Shown: piece after piece, positions 53,146 through 63,438 of the stretch
How positions within the stretch are numbered: the stretch's first letter is position 1
How the letters are laid out: the number at the start of each line of letters is the position of its first letter
Origin: Prochlorococcus sp. AG-402-L09
Lineage (GTDB): Bacteria; Cyanobacteriota; Cyanobacteriia; PCC-6307; Cyanobiaceae
NCBI GenBank assembly: GCA_003216715.1
Contig: QCIK01000009.1
Location: 1 to 64,000, forward strand
Direction of reading: 5' to 3'
Length of the DNA: 64,000 nucleotides
Notes under the pieces: generated by a model
Databases searched by the model: none
What the model was told of the DNA's origin: nothing
Seen by the model: only the letters and a program-made list of their open reading frames with translations
Program-made: the position numbers and the translations under genes

Positions 53146-54485
53146 AGATTCCACCCTTTGAGTTTACCTGGATTGAGTAACCCTTTTGGATCAAAGTTAC
53201 TCTTAGCTTGCACTTGGTCAGAATCAATTACACCTAGGCCTCCATCTTCAACAGTGATTGTATGCGGATTAAAAATCACTGCACCAAGGTCTCTGCATTG
53301 ACTGATTAAATGATTCATAGCCTCTTCACCCTGCCATTTAACAAGTGGAAGTGAAGCTATTCTTTGAACTCCATTTTGACGAACACATTCCAAATGCCAT
53401 AAAAGATTGGATCCCCACTCAGATTTCAATTTTCTCATCATTTCAGATTCAGGCTGAGGAAGAAGCATTTGCAAATATGTCCAATCAGGATCAATGCCAC
53501 GCATATGTAAAGTTGTATGGTTCCAAGAAAGCTCTCGAAGGCCTGTCCCAGCCTTTAGGTTTTCCGGACCTAAATCATCAAAATCTGCACTAGCCGACTT
53601 TGCAAGTCGCTCAATTGTACTAACACCATCAGGCGAGACCAACAATAAAATCCTATGTTTGCCTGAAGGCTTACCAGACCAATGAGGAAGACAATTAACA
53701 ATTTCTTTCTCTAATAGGGTTACCAAATAAAGCTCTAGTGCAGCACAATTAAATTTGCATAACAAGTCAATAGCCTGATTCCAATCAAAACAATCGACAA
53801 CTATTTGTTGCCATTTGACAGATGGAGCAGTTGTTAATGTCAACGCAGTAATAATTCCGTTGGTTCCATAAGCATGGTTCAATGCCTCAGAGGTATTTGC
53901 GTTCAATTCTAGTTTTCTTGGGGAATCCTCAGTAGTTATTATTTCTAAGGATTGCAAATGGCCAGGATCTCGCAGGAAGCCCCAACGAACGGATCCTATC
54001 CCACCTGAACCACCAGCAATGAAGCCACCAACAGAGGCGCTTCTCCATGTACTTGGTAGCAACCGTAATTGACGGCCATGCTTAATCAACTCATCATTGA
54101 TATCTCTAAGCAAACAACCTGATTCAACAGTGATTTCACCTGATTTTAAATCGAAATTTCTAATTTTCTTAAGACCAGACATAACCATAACTACTCCACC
54201 GTCAAGTGGAACACTCTGCCCATAGTTCCCTGTTCCTGACCCTCTAAGGGTTAACGGAGTTGAGTACTTATTACAAATTCGAGCAACATCAATAATGGCA
54301 TCTACGGAAAGTGGTCGAACAACTATGTCAGCCAAACAATCTTTCAATTCATTAATCAATATTGGTGAATAATCAAAGAAATCTTTAGAGAACCTTTTTA
54401 AATCACTAGTTTTTTGGTAGATCTCTAGATGAGATACTTGTTTTAGTTCACTAAATAGCAACTCTATTTTCTCTTTACTAGTCAT
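53133..54485 (-). CDS. FAD-linked oxidase/dehydrogenase (PCMH/GlcD-like)
   Basis: ATG 54485 (MTSKEKIELLFSELKQ) gives 450 residues; the frame begins at 54530. The FAD-binding PCMH domain has VRPLSVDAIIDVARICNKYSTPLTLRGSGTGNYGQ and GGFIAGGSGGIGSVRWG. The C-terminal half is typical of flavin oxidases of 2-hydroxyacids or D-lactate (SNFDPKGLLNPGK). The acceptor and substrate are unknown. It overlaps the amidohydrolase upstream by 8 bases and both probably act in one pathway. Confidence 0.82.
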   Translation of the reverse strand: MTSKEKIELLFSELKQVSHLEIYQKTSDLKRFSKDFFDYSPILINELKDCLADIVVRPLSVDAIIDVARICNKYSTPLTLRGSGTGNYGQSVPLDGGVVMVMSGLKKIRNFDLKSGEITVESGCLLRDINDELIKHGRQLRLLPSTWRSASVGGFIAGGSGGIGSVRWGFLRDPGHLQSLEIITTEDSPRKLELNANTSEALNHAYGTNGIITALTLTTAPSVKWQQIVVDCFDWNQAIDLLCKFNCAALELYLVTLLEKEIVNCLPHWSGKPSGKHRILLLVSPDGVSTIERLAKSASADFDDLGPENLKAGTGLRELSWNHTTLHMRGIDPDWTYLQMLLPQPESEMMRKLKSEWGSNLLWHLECVRQNGVQRIASLPLVKWQGEEAMNHLISQCRDLGAVIFNPHTITVEDGGLGVIDSDQVQAKSNFDPKGLLNPGKLKGWNLKSN

Positions 54486-55797
54486 GACTCTTGATTTGTG
54501 AATGTTGTTTTTTGTTTTTAGGCAATTCATTCAAGAATTCACCATTAACTACTACTCTTCGTTTAGGTCTATGAGACAAAGCCTTTACCCAACTATTTGA
54601 ATCTAACAAAATAAAATCGGCAGGGCTTCCCTTTTGAAAAAGGCCATCCCATTCAAGGCTAAGTAAATCTGCTGGAGACCAAGTAAATGGAGAGAGGCCC
54701 AATCTGTCCCATGGAGATAGATGTGCAATTGGCATGGAAAAAGCCATTAAATTTATTGGATCAAAATTAGACAAAGGGAACCATGAATCATTTATGTTGT
54801 CTCCTCCTACAGATACATCGACTCCTGCTTTTTGAAGTTGAAAAATTGGTGCTAGTGGCCTTTTCGTTAAAGTGGATCGATCTTTTCTTCCTAAAAGCCA
54901 AGAATTAGTTAATGGTAAAGCAACAACTTTTAATCTGTTCTTAGCCATTTTGTTCGCTAAAAATGAAATCTCTTTTTCTCTTAACAAGCCCATGCTGCTT
55001 AGATGACTACAAGTTATTGATATCTCATTTTTAACTTGGCCTAATACTTCTAGAAGTAATTTCAATCCCCCAGCTTGGCAGAATTGAGACTCATCTATAT
55101 GAAGATCAATATCACACTTAAGTCTATTTGCAAGTTGCACTAGGTGAAGCAAGGACTTAAAAGTCTTCCTCCTATTGAAAGGAGGCGCTATTACCCCACC
55201 TAAGAGATCTCCATTAAGAGCAACTCTTTGAGCTAAACGCTCACCTTCATCACTTTGCCAAAAATCTAATGGAACCAAAGCCACAAACTGTAAAAAACAT
55301 TTCTCTTGCCATTTTGTTCTAATATTTTCTATGAGATCCCAATCTCTCATTGCACTTTTTCCAAAACTATCAATATGCGATCTAATTGCCCTGATCCCAT
55401 TAACAAGCGCTAGATTGAGACACTTTTCAACTCTGAAAATTAATTCTTCTTCGGACCTCAATTCATATTCACGGAGATTTGCTGCTAGAGCATCTTTATA
55501 ACTACCCTTCAAGTTAAGTGAACGTGACCATGAAAATGCTTTATCTATATGTGCATGAGGTTCCGCAAATCTTGGCAGAAGGATTTCCTCCGGAACTTTA
55601 GATGTTTCTTTTAAACCCTTAATAGAGGTAATCGTTCCATCCCTCCACTCAATTTGAATAGAGGACAAACCTTCTTGATCAATTGATGTTCCTAAAACAT
55701 CCTTTCCATTGCCAATCAAACATCTTGGGACAAGAACATCAACGCGCCCAGACTTTGGAGGACTTGCAATCAATTCAACATCTTTTGCGAAATTCAC
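54478..55797 (-). CDS. Amidohydrolase family protein (cytosine deaminase-like)
   Basis: 439 residues, ATG start. TIM-barrel metal site: HAHID (81-85), LHIDESQF (about 232), CSHL (about 260) and GGDNINDSW with the conserved Asp (about 336). Similar to cytosine deaminase/NitA-type amidohydrolases and related enzymes. The substrate is unknown; the pairing with an FAD-linked oxidase suggests salvage or degradation of a nitrogenous compound. Its length is normal. Confidence 0.8.
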   Translation of the reverse strand: MNFAKDVELIASPPKSGRVDVLVPRCLIGNGKDVLGTSIDQEGLSSIQIEWRDGTITSIKGLKETSKVPEEILLPRFAEPHAHIDKAFSWSRSLNLKGSYKDALAANLREYELRSEEELIFRVEKCLNLALVNGIRAIRSHIDSFGKSAMRDWDLIENIRTKWQEKCFLQFVALVPLDFWQSDEGERLAQRVALNGDLLGGVIAPPFNRRKTFKSLLHLVQLANRLKCDIDLHIDESQFCQAGGLKLLLEVLGQVKNEISITCSHLSSMGLLREKEISFLANKMAKNRLKVVALPLTNSWLLGRKDRSTLTKRPLAPIFQLQKAGVDVSVGGDNINDSWFPLSNFDPINLMAFSMPIAHLSPWDRLGLSPFTWSPADLLSLEWDGLFQKGSPADFILLDSNSWVKALSHRPKRRVVVNGEFLNELPKNKKQHSQIKSHD

Positions 55798-56002
55798 TTT
55801 TGAATAGATTACAATCCCGAGCTTTTACTATTACGGGTTCTGCTTACACAGTAACTTCAATACCTGTCAATTGCGTTTTGATCAAGATATAAAAAGTGAT
55901 ATTTTTAATCCGTACTATCTACAATACTGACAAGCTAATTTTTTTTACCAAAATCATTTTGGAATTTCAAAATGACAAATCATTGGTAGATTAAAAGCAC
56001 AA

Positions 56003-56076
56003 GGCGGGCGTCGCCAAGTGGTTAAGGCAGCGGCTTGTGGCGCCGCTATTCGGGGGTTCGAATCCCCTCGCTCGCC
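56003..56076 (+). tRNA. tRNA-His (anticodon GTG)
   Basis: Anticodon stem GCGGC/GCCGC around loop TTGTGGC gives GTG. The acceptor stem GCGGGCG pairs with CGCTCGC, with the extra G at -1 facing discriminator C73, the hallmark of tRNA-His. T-arm GGTTCGAATCC present. CCA is not encoded. Confidence 0.96.
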
Positions 56077-56139
56077 CTTGAACATTTTTTTAGGACAATC
56101 TCAAAAATCTTTTTCCCCAAGGAAAAAAATTAATCTGCG

Positions 56140-57531
56140 ATGACAACAACCATAGCTCCTACGAAACAAAGCAAGTCTTTTAAAAGCCATAGAGGAAGCT
56201 ACTGGATTACCACTTTCGGTTGTCAAATGAATAAGGCTGATTCAGAAAGAATGTCAGGCATTTTGCAAACAATGGGGTATGAGCTTGCAGAAGAGGAACT
56301 TAAGGCAGATTTAGTTCTCTACAACACATGTACTATTCGTGATAATGCTGAGCAGAAAGTTTACAGCTATTTAGGAAGGCAAGCTAGAAGGAAAAAATCA
56401 GATCCTAATTTAAAAATTATCATTGCAGGATGCTTAGCTCAACAAGAAGGGGAAACACTTTTAAGAAGAGTTCCTGAAGTAGATCTTGTCATGGGACCTC
56501 AGCATGCAAATCGACTGGAGACTCTTCTTAATCAAGTTGATAACGGACATCAAGTTTTAGCGACTGACGAACAGTACATTTACGAAGACATTGCGACAGC
56601 AAGAAGAGAGAGCGCCATCTGTGGTTGGGTTAACATTATTTATGGATGCAATGAGCGATGCACTTATTGCGTAGTTCCCTCGGTTAGAGGTAAAGAACAA
56701 TCACGAACACCGCAAGCTATTAAACATGAAATAGAAGAATTAGCGAGAATTGGGTACAAAGAGATAACCCTTTTAGGGCAAAATATAGATGCTTATGGCA
56801 GAGACTTTAAAGCTTATGAATTCAATAAATCTGGGCAATTAACACTTTCCTATTTATTAGAATATATTCATGATATTGAGGGAATAGAGCGTATAAGGTT
56901 TGCCACAAGTCACCCTAGGTATTTCACGAAAGAATTAATAGATGTATGTGCAAAACTTCCTAAGGTTTGTGAACACTTTCATATCCCAGTCCAAAGTGGA
57001 AGTAATAAAATACTAAAAAATATGGGTCGAGGGTATACAGTTCAAACCTATAAAGAAATTGTAAATTATATAAAACAAATAATGCCTGATTCATCAATTA
57101 CTTCTGATGCAATTGTAGCTTTTCCGGGAGAGACGAGAGATGAATTCGAAGAGACGCTGTCACTTATAGAGGATGTTAAATTTGACCTGGTTAATACTGC
57201 AGCATATTCTCCCAGACCAAATACTCCAGCTGCCTTATGGCCTAATCAATTATCTGAAAAAATAAAAATCGATCGACTAAGAGAAATTAATAACTTAGTA
57301 GAAAAGACTGCAAAGAAAAGAAACTTAAGGTACAAAGACTCTTTACAGGAAATACTCGTTGAGAGCATAAATTCTAAAGATAATTCCCAATTACTAGGAA
57401 GGACTAGAACAAATCGACTAACATTTTTTCCAAAAGCCTCAATTGATAGCAAATCACCTCAACCGGGAGAACTAGTGAATATAAAAATCAATGAAATACG
57501 TCCATTCTCATTAACTGGAAGCTTGTTATAA
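56140..57531 (+). CDS. miaB: tRNA-2-methylthio-N6-dimethylallyladenosine synthase
   Basis: 463 residues, ATG start. The N-terminal UPF0004 domain has [23 protein letters not shown] and AGCLAQQEG (three Fe-S Cys). The radical-SAM motif [15 protein letters not shown] carries the other three Cys. A C-terminal TRAM domain ends the protein. It adds methylthio at A37 of tRNAs reading U-starting codons. Starts 63 bp after tRNA-His. Confidence 0.96.
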   Translation: MTTTIAPTKQSKSFKSHRGSYWITTFGCQMNKADSERMSGILQTMGYELAEEELKADLVLYNTCTIRDNAEQKVYSYLGRQARRKKSDPNLKIIIAGCLAQQEGETLLRRVPEVDLVMGPQHANRLETLLNQVDNGHQVLATDEQYIYEDIATARRESAICGWVNIIYGCNERCTYCVVPSVRGKEQSRTPQAIKHEIEELARIGYKEITLLGQNIDAYGRDFKAYEFNKSGQLTLSYLLEYIHDIEGIERIRFATSHPRYFTKELIDVCAKLPKVCEHFHIPVQSGSNKILKNMGRGYTVQTYKEIVNYIKQIMPDSSITSDAIVAFPGETRDEFEETLSLIEDVKFDLVNTAAYSPRPNTPAALWPNQLSEKIKIDRLREINNLVEKTAKKRNLRYKDSLQEILVESINSKDNSQLLGRTRTNRLTFFPKASIDSKSPQPGELVNIKINEIRPFSLTGSLL

Positions 57532-57584
57532 ATGTTGATTAATTCAAAAAACTACGTTTATAGAATATTGAGAATTAAATAGAC

Positions 57585-58646
57585 ATGTCGAATAAAAAAC
57601 AAATTATAGGACTAGTTTTTGGTGGTTATTCAAGTGAACATGAAGTTTCTATCAAATCAGCTAAAACTATTTACGCAGCCTTATCTCATTCTTGCAATAT
57701 TGAACGTTTTATTGTAAATCCAATTTATATAGACAAGAATGGTTTTTGGTCAGATTCAGAATACTCAAAGTCAATTTTATTAGGAGAAAAGGAATCAACT
57801 AAAACAATAAAAAGTATTAGAAATAATATGAATAATCTCGCTAACTTTCCAGCAGAAAGTAACAAGGTTGATGTGTGGTTTCCCGCATTGCATGGCCCAA
57901 ATGGGGAAGATGGAGTTATTCAGGGATTATTTAAATTAACCGGAAAACCTTTCGTTGGATCAGGAACTCTAGGTTCATCTTTAGGCATGGATAAAATAGC
58001 AATGAAATCAATTTTTAAATCATTTAATCTTCCTCAAGCTCCATATATTTATTTACATAAAGAGAATTTATTAGATAAATCATTCATGAAGTCGATATAT
58101 GATCAAATAGAAAAAATAATAAATTATCCATGTTTTGTAAAACCAGCCAACTTGGGTTCTTCTATCGGCATAACTAAAGCATACTCAAATGAAGAATTAA
58201 TTACTGGAATAGAACTTGCAGCAAAATATGATGAAAGAATTATCATAGAAAAAAATATTGAAGGAAGAGAACTTGAATGTGGAGTTTTAGGAAAGTCCTT
58301 AATGAAATCATCAGTTGTAGGAGAAGTTAAATGTCAAACTGATTGGTATACATATGAGTCAAAATATGATGAGAGTCTAAGCAGTACAATTATACCCGCT
58401 GATTTAAATATAGATATAGTTAATAAGATACAAAACCTGGCTATCGAGGCATGTAAATCTATTAATGCTTATGGTTTAGCGAGAGTCGATTTCTTTTACC
58501 AAGAGTGCAAGCAACAGATTTATGTAAATGAAGTTAATACCTTGCCAGGCTTCACTAAAACAAGCATGTATCCAATGTTATGGGAAGCTTCTGGATTAAA
58601 ACTAGAAAAACTTGTTGCTAGTCTCATAGAAACAGCTCAAGAATGA
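57585..58646 (+). CDS. ddl: D-alanine-D-alanine ligase
   Basis: 353 residues, ATG start. ATP-grasp fold: VFGGYSSEHEVS (about 11-22), HGPNGEDG, FVKPANLGSSIGITKA (about 189), EGRELECGVLG and VNEVNTLPGFTKTSMYP at the C-terminus. It makes D-Ala-D-Ala for peptidoglycan. First of the cell-wall/division run ddl - unknown - ftsQ - ftsZ. Confidence 0.96.
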   Translation: MSNKKQIIGLVFGGYSSEHEVSIKSAKTIYAALSHSCNIERFIVNPIYIDKNGFWSDSEYSKSILLGEKESTKTIKSIRNNMNNLANFPAESNKVDVWFPALHGPNGEDGVIQGLFKLTGKPFVGSGTLGSSLGMDKIAMKSIFKSFNLPQAPYIYLHKENLLDKSFMKSIYDQIEKIINYPCFVKPANLGSSIGITKAYSNEELITGIELAAKYDERIIIEKNIEGRELECGVLGKSLMKSSVVGEVKCQTDWYTYESKYDESLSSTIIPADLNIDIVNKIQNLAIEACKSINAYGLARVDFFYQECKQQIYVNEVNTLPGFTKTSMYPMLWEASGLKLEKLVASLIETAQE

Positions 58647-58682
58647 ATTAACCATGACATTTTTAGATCTCTTTCTCAAAAA

Positions 58683-59093
58683 ATGATTCACGGTCTCCTT
58701 TGGTTGCCATTATTGATGGCTTTTATTCTCATCGCTTCCCTTGGCTGGATAGAGAGAAGGCGACAGAATCTCTATTTGATTTGGGCTAAAGGTTCAGAGC
58801 TCGCCAAACTTGATGGGACAGGAGCTGCTCGATTAAAAGCTGGCATTTTATGTTGGAGCAGCTTTGAGGCTGGCAGCTTCAAGGAGGAAGCAACTTTCGA
58901 AGTTAAGAAATTAGAAATGGTTGAGCTTATGGCTCTCAGTTCAGGTGAAGCACCCTTAACAAAAGAATCTGAAGGACGTTGTCGACTTAGACTTATTGGT
59001 TCAGGGAGAGAAATAGACGTGCCTTTTTCAGACGCTGAACGTGCTCGTCAATGGATGGAAAAACTTATGTCCAGAGCAAGATGCGAGCTTTGA
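58683..59093 (+). CDS. Membrane-anchored conserved protein of unknown function, between ddl and ftsQ
   Basis: 136 residues, ATG start. An N-terminal membrane helix (about 4-22, LLWLPLLMAFILIASLGWI) is followed by a soluble domain (AARLKAGILCWSSFEAGSFKEE..., RCRLRLIGSGREIDVPF). Its position and its 43-base overlap with the open ftsQ frame suggest a linked expression, perhaps with cell-wall or division functions. No family recognised. Confidence 0.68.
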   Translation: MIHGLLWLPLLMAFILIASLGWIERRRQNLYLIWAKGSELAKLDGTGAARLKAGILCWSSFEAGSFKEEATFEVKKLEMVELMALSSGEAPLTKESEGRCRLRLIGSGREIDVPFSDAERARQWMEKLMSRARCEL

Positions 59094-59911
59094 AATCAAA
59101 TAAAAGAAAAAACAGAAAATCAAATAACAACAACCGAATATCAACTGAAAAAGTCTCTTTTATCTTTCAAAATAAAAAATTTCTAATTGAACTTTGGCAA
59201 TTACTTTTTTTTTCAAGCACTTCTATTTTTTTAATTCTTATATTTACAAATCAGGCTTGGGAACCAATAAGTTTTGATCAAACTAAAATCACAGGCCTTT
59301 CTGGAATAACAAAAAGCGATATCAAAAAAACTACTAGTATTTTTTATCCTAGAAATTTGTTGGAATTGAATCCAAAAGAAATTGAATATTATTTAATAAA
59401 AAAGCTTCCAATAAAAGGCGTTTCAGTAAGTAGAAAGTTTTTCCCTCCTGAAATTCATTTAAATATTTCAGAAAGAGAGCCGATCGCTTTTGCAAGTCGA
59501 TTTTCTTCAAACAATGTTGAAAAAGGAATGATTGATATTGAAGGATCATGGATACCACTGCAATTTATAAATAAATCAAAAAAAAGTAAAATAAAATTAT
59601 CTATAGAGAATTGGAATCCAAATAAAAAAAAAGAAATCCTAGAAATAATAAAAAATAGATTTATTCTTCAAAGCTCTCTCCAAAAAATCAAAATAGATCC
59701 CCTTCAAGAAATAAGTATAAAAACCGAGGACTTCAATTCAGTTCTTTTAGGCTCTGATACGGATAACTTGATAGAGCAAATGAATAAACTAAACCAGTTA
59801 CAAAAATCATTACCAAATCTTTTAATCAACACAAAAGTAAAAATCGTAGACCTAAAAGATCCAAGCAAACCAGAATTAAAAATCGAGAAAACATTGCGCG
59901 ACAACAGGTAA
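59081..59911 (+). CDS. ftsQ: Cell division protein FtsQ
   Basis: The frame opens at 59051 but the likely start is ATG 59081 (MRALKSNKRKNRK), giving 276 residues. A basic N-terminal tail, one membrane helix (about 38-58, WQLLFFSSTSIFLILIF) and a POTRA domain (about 70-140: ITGLSGITKSDIKK..., KKLPIKGVSVSRKFFPPEIHLNISEREPIAFA) are visible. It is a divisome scaffold at the septum. Upstream of ftsZ with a 156-bp gap. Confidence 0.88.
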   Translation: MRALKSNKRKNRKSNNNNRISTEKVSFIFQNKKFLIELWQLLFFSSTSIFLILIFTNQAWEPISFDQTKITGLSGITKSDIKKTTSIFYPRNLLELNPKEIEYYLIKKLPIKGVSVSRKFFPPEIHLNISEREPIAFASRFSSNNVEKGMIDIEGSWIPLQFINKSKKSKIKLSIENWNPNKKKEILEIIKNRFILQSSLQKIKIDPLQEISIKTEDFNSVLLGSDTDNLIEQMNKLNQLQKSLPNLLINTKVKIVDLKDPSKPELKIEKTLRDNR

Positions 59912-60067
59912 AAGTCTTGCTATGACTAAATACTGCATAAATTAATAAGATATTGACAGTAATTTTCAGATAATTCCAGAAATTAATTTGTTAATCATTT
60001 TTACCAATAAACCAACAGAATTCATGGATGATGTTCATAATGCCCAAAACAAGTTCTAATCCTGAAT

Positions 60068-61177
60068 ATGGTGATGGGAATTGGAAACAAATCTAGTTTC
60101 AACATGGATGAAGGAATCCTACCCAGTCAATCTGCACGTATTGAGGTTATTGGTGTTGGGGGTGGAGGTAGTAATGCCGTCAACAGAATGATCAATAGTG
60201 ATCTTGATGGAGTTACATACCGAGTACTCAATACAGATGCTCAAGCTCTGATCCAATCATCAGCAACTCATAGAGTTCAGCTAGGACAAAGCTTAACAAG
60301 GGGTCTTGGTGCAGGCGGCAATCCAAGCATTGGACAGAAGGCAGCAGAGGAATCGAGAACAGACCTTCAACAAGCCTTAGAAGGAGTAGACCTGGTTTTT
60401 ATTGCTGCTGGAATGGGAGGTGGAACTGGGACAGGAGCAGCCCCTGTTGTTGCTCAGGTTGCCAAAGAAAGTGGTGCTTTAACAGTTGGGATAGTCACTA
60501 AACCATTTAGTTTTGAAGGCAAACGTCGCCTAAGGCAAGCTGATGAGGGTATCGCAAGGCTTGCAGAGAATGTAGATACGTTAATTGTTATCCCAAACGA
60601 CAGACTCAAAGACGTGATTTCAGGGGCTCCTTTACAAGAAGCCTTTAGAAGCGCTGATGATGTTCTCATGAAAGGAGTTCAAGGAATAAGCGACATAATC
60701 ACTTGTCCTGGATTGGTCAATGTAGATTTTGCTGATGTGCGTTCTGTAATGACGGAAGCCGGCACTGCGCTCTTAGGGATTGGTTTAGGCTCTGGAAGGT
60801 CAAGAGCTCTGGAAGCAGCGCAAGCAGCAATCAATAGTCCTCTATTAGAAGCCGCTCGAATAGATGGAGCAAAAGGATGTGTGATAAACATAACTGGAGG
60901 GAAAGATATGACTCTTGAAGACATGACATCTGCCTCTGAAGTTATATCCGATGTAGTAGATCCAGAGGCAAATATCATTGTAGGCACAGTTGTTGATGAA
61001 AAACTTGAGGGAGAGATTCAGGTAACAGTGATTGCTACTGGATTCGACAGTAATCAAATTTATTCAAATGAGAGAAATAGAGCAAGACTCTCGCCTCAAT
61101 CACTTTACGAGCAATCTGAAGTTAGAGAAGCAGGTGCTTCGATACCTGATTTTTTACGTCTAAGACAAAATCGTTAA
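60068..61177 (+). CDS. ftsZ: Cell division protein FtsZ
   Basis: 369 residues, ATG start. GTP-binding [15 protein letters not shown] (28-42), the tubulin signature GGGTGTG (117-123) and NTDAQAL (55-61). The C-terminal conserved peptide ends in [12 protein letters not shown], for partners such as Ftn2 (also in this window). It forms the Z-ring. The 156-bp leader presumably carries its promoter. Confidence 0.97.
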   Translation: MVMGIGNKSSFNMDEGILPSQSARIEVIGVGGGGSNAVNRMINSDLDGVTYRVLNTDAQALIQSSATHRVQLGQSLTRGLGAGGNPSIGQKAAEESRTDLQQALEGVDLVFIAAGMGGGTGTGAAPVVAQVAKESGALTVGIVTKPFSFEGKRRLRQADEGIARLAENVDTLIVIPNDRLKDVISGAPLQEAFRSADDVLMKGVQGISDIITCPGLVNVDFADVRSVMTEAGTALLGIGLGSGRSRALEAAQAAINSPLLEAARIDGAKGCVINITGGKDMTLEDMTSASEVISDVVDPEANIIVGTVVDEKLEGEIQVTVIATGFDSNQIYSNERNRARLSPQSLYEQSEVREAGASIPDFLRLRQNR

Positions 61178-61202
61178 GACTTACACACTTACTTGAATTA
61201 AG

Positions 61203-61300
61203 GTGACCCGGAGTCCACGCCTGCTTTGAGCATCCCGTATGGCTGCTACCTTCCGGTCCTGACCAGGTTTGAGCGTCACAGCCGCATGGGGCCGAGTCAC
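61203..61300 (-). ncRNA. ffs: Signal recognition particle RNA (4.5S/scRNA, small bacterial type)
   Basis: On the minus strand, GTGACTCGG at the 5' end pairs with CCGGGTCAC at the 3' end, and the apical domain has the conserved GTCAGGACCGGAAGGTAGCAG stretch in two parts, with the GGAA tetraloop and asymmetric loop that bind Ffh. About 98 nt, lacking the Alu domain, as in cyanobacteria. It lies between ftsZ and panB. Its protein partner is ffh at 33947. Confidence 0.93.
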
Positions 61301-61340
61301 TAATATTCTAGCAATAGCCAAACACGTTATTAAGAATTAA

Positions 61341-62159
61341 ATGCAAACCACAGAATTGGTTCGTTTTAAAAAGTTAGGCAAACAGATAACTGTATTAACT
61401 GCTTGGGATGCTATCTCATCCTCAATAGTCGAGACCGCAGGAGCTGATGTCGTTCTTGTGGGAGATTCACTTGGAATGGTTGTCTTGGGTCACGCAACGA
61501 CACTTCCGGTAACACTTGATCAAATGCTCCACCACACTCAAGCTGTTTGTAGAGGTTTTTGTAAACCTCTTTCCGAACAACCCTTAGTAGTTTGTGATCT
61601 CCCTTTTTTAAGTTATCAATGCGGAGAAGATAAGGCAGTTGAAGCGGCGGGAACTCTCCTTAAAAATTCTTCTGCTTCAGCAGTGAAACTTGAAGGAGCG
61701 GAACCTGAGACTTTATTAGTAATTAAAAGACTTATTAGGATGGGAATACCAGTAATGGGGCATCTTGGCCTAACTCCGCAATCAGTTCATCAACTTGGAT
61801 ATAAGTCACAAGCCAGGGATAAAGATAGTCAAGAAAAAATCCTCAAAGATTCAAAAATACTTCAAGAATCAGGTTGTTTTGCAATAGTTCTAGAACATAT
61901 CCCAGGAGAAATTGCCAGCCAATTAAAGAACCATTTAGACATTCCTGTGATTGGAATTGGAGCAGGAAGTGATTGCGACGGGCAGGTAAGAGTTACAGCA
62001 GATATTCTTGGCCTTTCAATTGCACAGCCTCCCTTTGCAAAACCATTACTTTCAGGACGCGAACTTTTCATTGATGCCTTAAAAAAATGGATTGAATCTA
62101 CTAATCCAGGTCAAGTGAATCCCACCACAAAAACATCTGAACCAAAATCTGATTGCTAA
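61341..62159 (+). CDS. panB: 3-methyl-2-oxobutanoate hydroxymethyltransferase
   Basis: 272 residues, ATG start. Features: [56 protein letters not shown], catalytic Glu in [10 protein letters not shown] and [12 protein letters not shown]. It makes ketopantoate in pantothenate synthesis. Its 3' end overlaps the convergent hemW by 59 bases. Confidence 0.95.
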   Translation: MQTTELVRFKKLGKQITVLTAWDAISSSIVETAGADVVLVGDSLGMVVLGHATTLPVTLDQMLHHTQAVCRGFCKPLSEQPLVVCDLPFLSYQCGEDKAVEAAGTLLKNSSASAVKLEGAEPETLLVIKRLIRMGIPVMGHLGLTPQSVHQLGYKSQARDKDSQEKILKDSKILQESGCFAIVLEHIPGEIASQLKNHLDIPVIGIGAGSDCDGQVRVTADILGLSIAQPPFAKPLLSGRELFIDALKKWIESTNPGQVNPTTKTSEPKSDC

Positions 62160-63330
62160 TTTGCATCCCCTTTGGATCACTTAAAAAATACCTTCCATTG
62201 TTTCTTAAGAGTGATCCTTCGTTTAAAGACTTTAGCCAAAATTTTTCCAATAATTTTAAATTCTTATCGCATTCTTTTTGTGTCCATCCAGCCTTTTGAG
62301 CAAGTTCCTCCAAATGAACACCTTCACGTCTTCTGAGACCAATCATCAGTAGTTCATCCAATGGCATTGGTTTTGACTTTTCATTTAACAAAGTTTTCTC
62401 TGATAATTGACTCTCTTGTTTTTCAAGCCATTTTTTATAACCAACAATTGTTCTGGGTCTAGAGAATCTCTCCCCCCAAGGAGAACTTGTTGCCCCCATA
62501 CCAAAACCCCACCATCCAGAACCACTCCAATACATACGATTATGCCTAGAGGCATGCCCAGGTAATGAATAACTTGAAATCTCATATCTAGCAAAACCTT
62601 TACTTTTCAGAAATCTGTTGGTTTCGAAATCTATTCTTTGAGCTTCAGATTCAATTGGAACATTCAATTTACCTTTTTTATGTATTCTTCCAAAAACAGT
62701 ATTTGGTTCGATAGTTAAATCATAAATTGATAAATGAGGGGCTTCCATATGAACTGCTTGTTCCAACTCTTTAATCCACTTAGACAAATTCAATCCTGGA
62801 AGATTTTGAATCAAATCTAGGCTCCAACTTTTTAACATCCCTTTTTTAAATAAGTTATTCACCCAATTACAAGCCTCAATTAATTGTGCACGATTATGTT
62901 TTCTACCAATTGAAGCCAAAATATTGTCATCAAATGCCTGTCCTCCCAAGCTAAATCTATTGACTCCAATTTCTATGTATCCATTCAGATCATTTTCAAA
63001 AAATGTTGCTGGATCAACCTCCATAGTTATCTCCGCACCATCTTGAAATCCAAATTTTCGTTGAAGGCTTTCCAACAAATCACCTAACTCATTTTTTTTT
63101 AATAAAGAAGGGGTTCCTCCCCCCAAATAGATTGTCGATAATGCTGGACCATTGGGGGCAATTAAAATTTCTCTATGAAGTAAATCCAAATATGCGTTAA
63201 TGGAAGTTATCCCTGGACTACCTGGAGCTTGAGCGCTATCACCTAAAGGGATAACAGAAAAATCACAGTAAAAACATCTTTTATGGCAAAAGGGTATATG
63301 CAAATATGCACTTCTTGGTGGGGCTACCAT
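62101..63330 (-). CDS. hemW: HemW-like radical SAM protein (coproporphyrinogen III oxidase-like)
   Basis: 409 residues, ATG start. [16 protein letters not shown] holds the Fe-S Cys15, Cys19 and Cys22 (C-x3-C-x2-C); [26 protein letters not shown] and [10 protein letters not shown] are HemN/HemW landmarks. In HemW the extra Cys of HemN is missing, and it acts as a heme chaperone rather than an oxidase; I see no such fourth Cys here. Convergent with panB, divergent from the PIN/TRAM gene. Confidence 0.9.
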   Translation of the reverse strand: MVAPPRSAYLHIPFCHKRCFYCDFSVIPLGDSAQAPGSPGITSINAYLDLLHREILIAPNGPALSTIYLGGGTPSLLKKNELGDLLESLQRKFGFQDGAEITMEVDPATFFENDLNGYIEIGVNRFSLGGQAFDDNILASIGRKHNRAQLIEACNWVNNLFKKGMLKSWSLDLIQNLPGLNLSKWIKELEQAVHMEAPHLSIYDLTIEPNTVFGRIHKKGKLNVPIESEAQRIDFETNRFLKSKGFARYEISSYSLPGHASRHNRMYWSGSGWWGFGMGATSSPWGERFSRPRTIVGYKKWLEKQESQLSEKTLLNEKSKPMPLDELLMIGLRRREGVHLEELAQKAGWTQKECDKNLKLLEKFWLKSLNEGSLLRNNGRYFLSDPKGMQISNQILVQMFLWWDSLDLD

Positions 63331-63438
63331 TTCGGCTCTAAATATACAAACCCAAATAAATGGTCACTTTTAGAATCTAAATCTTTGAAAATAAATAAAG
63401 CTTTAGTAAAAAACGAGAAGCAAGCATAACCTGAATAT

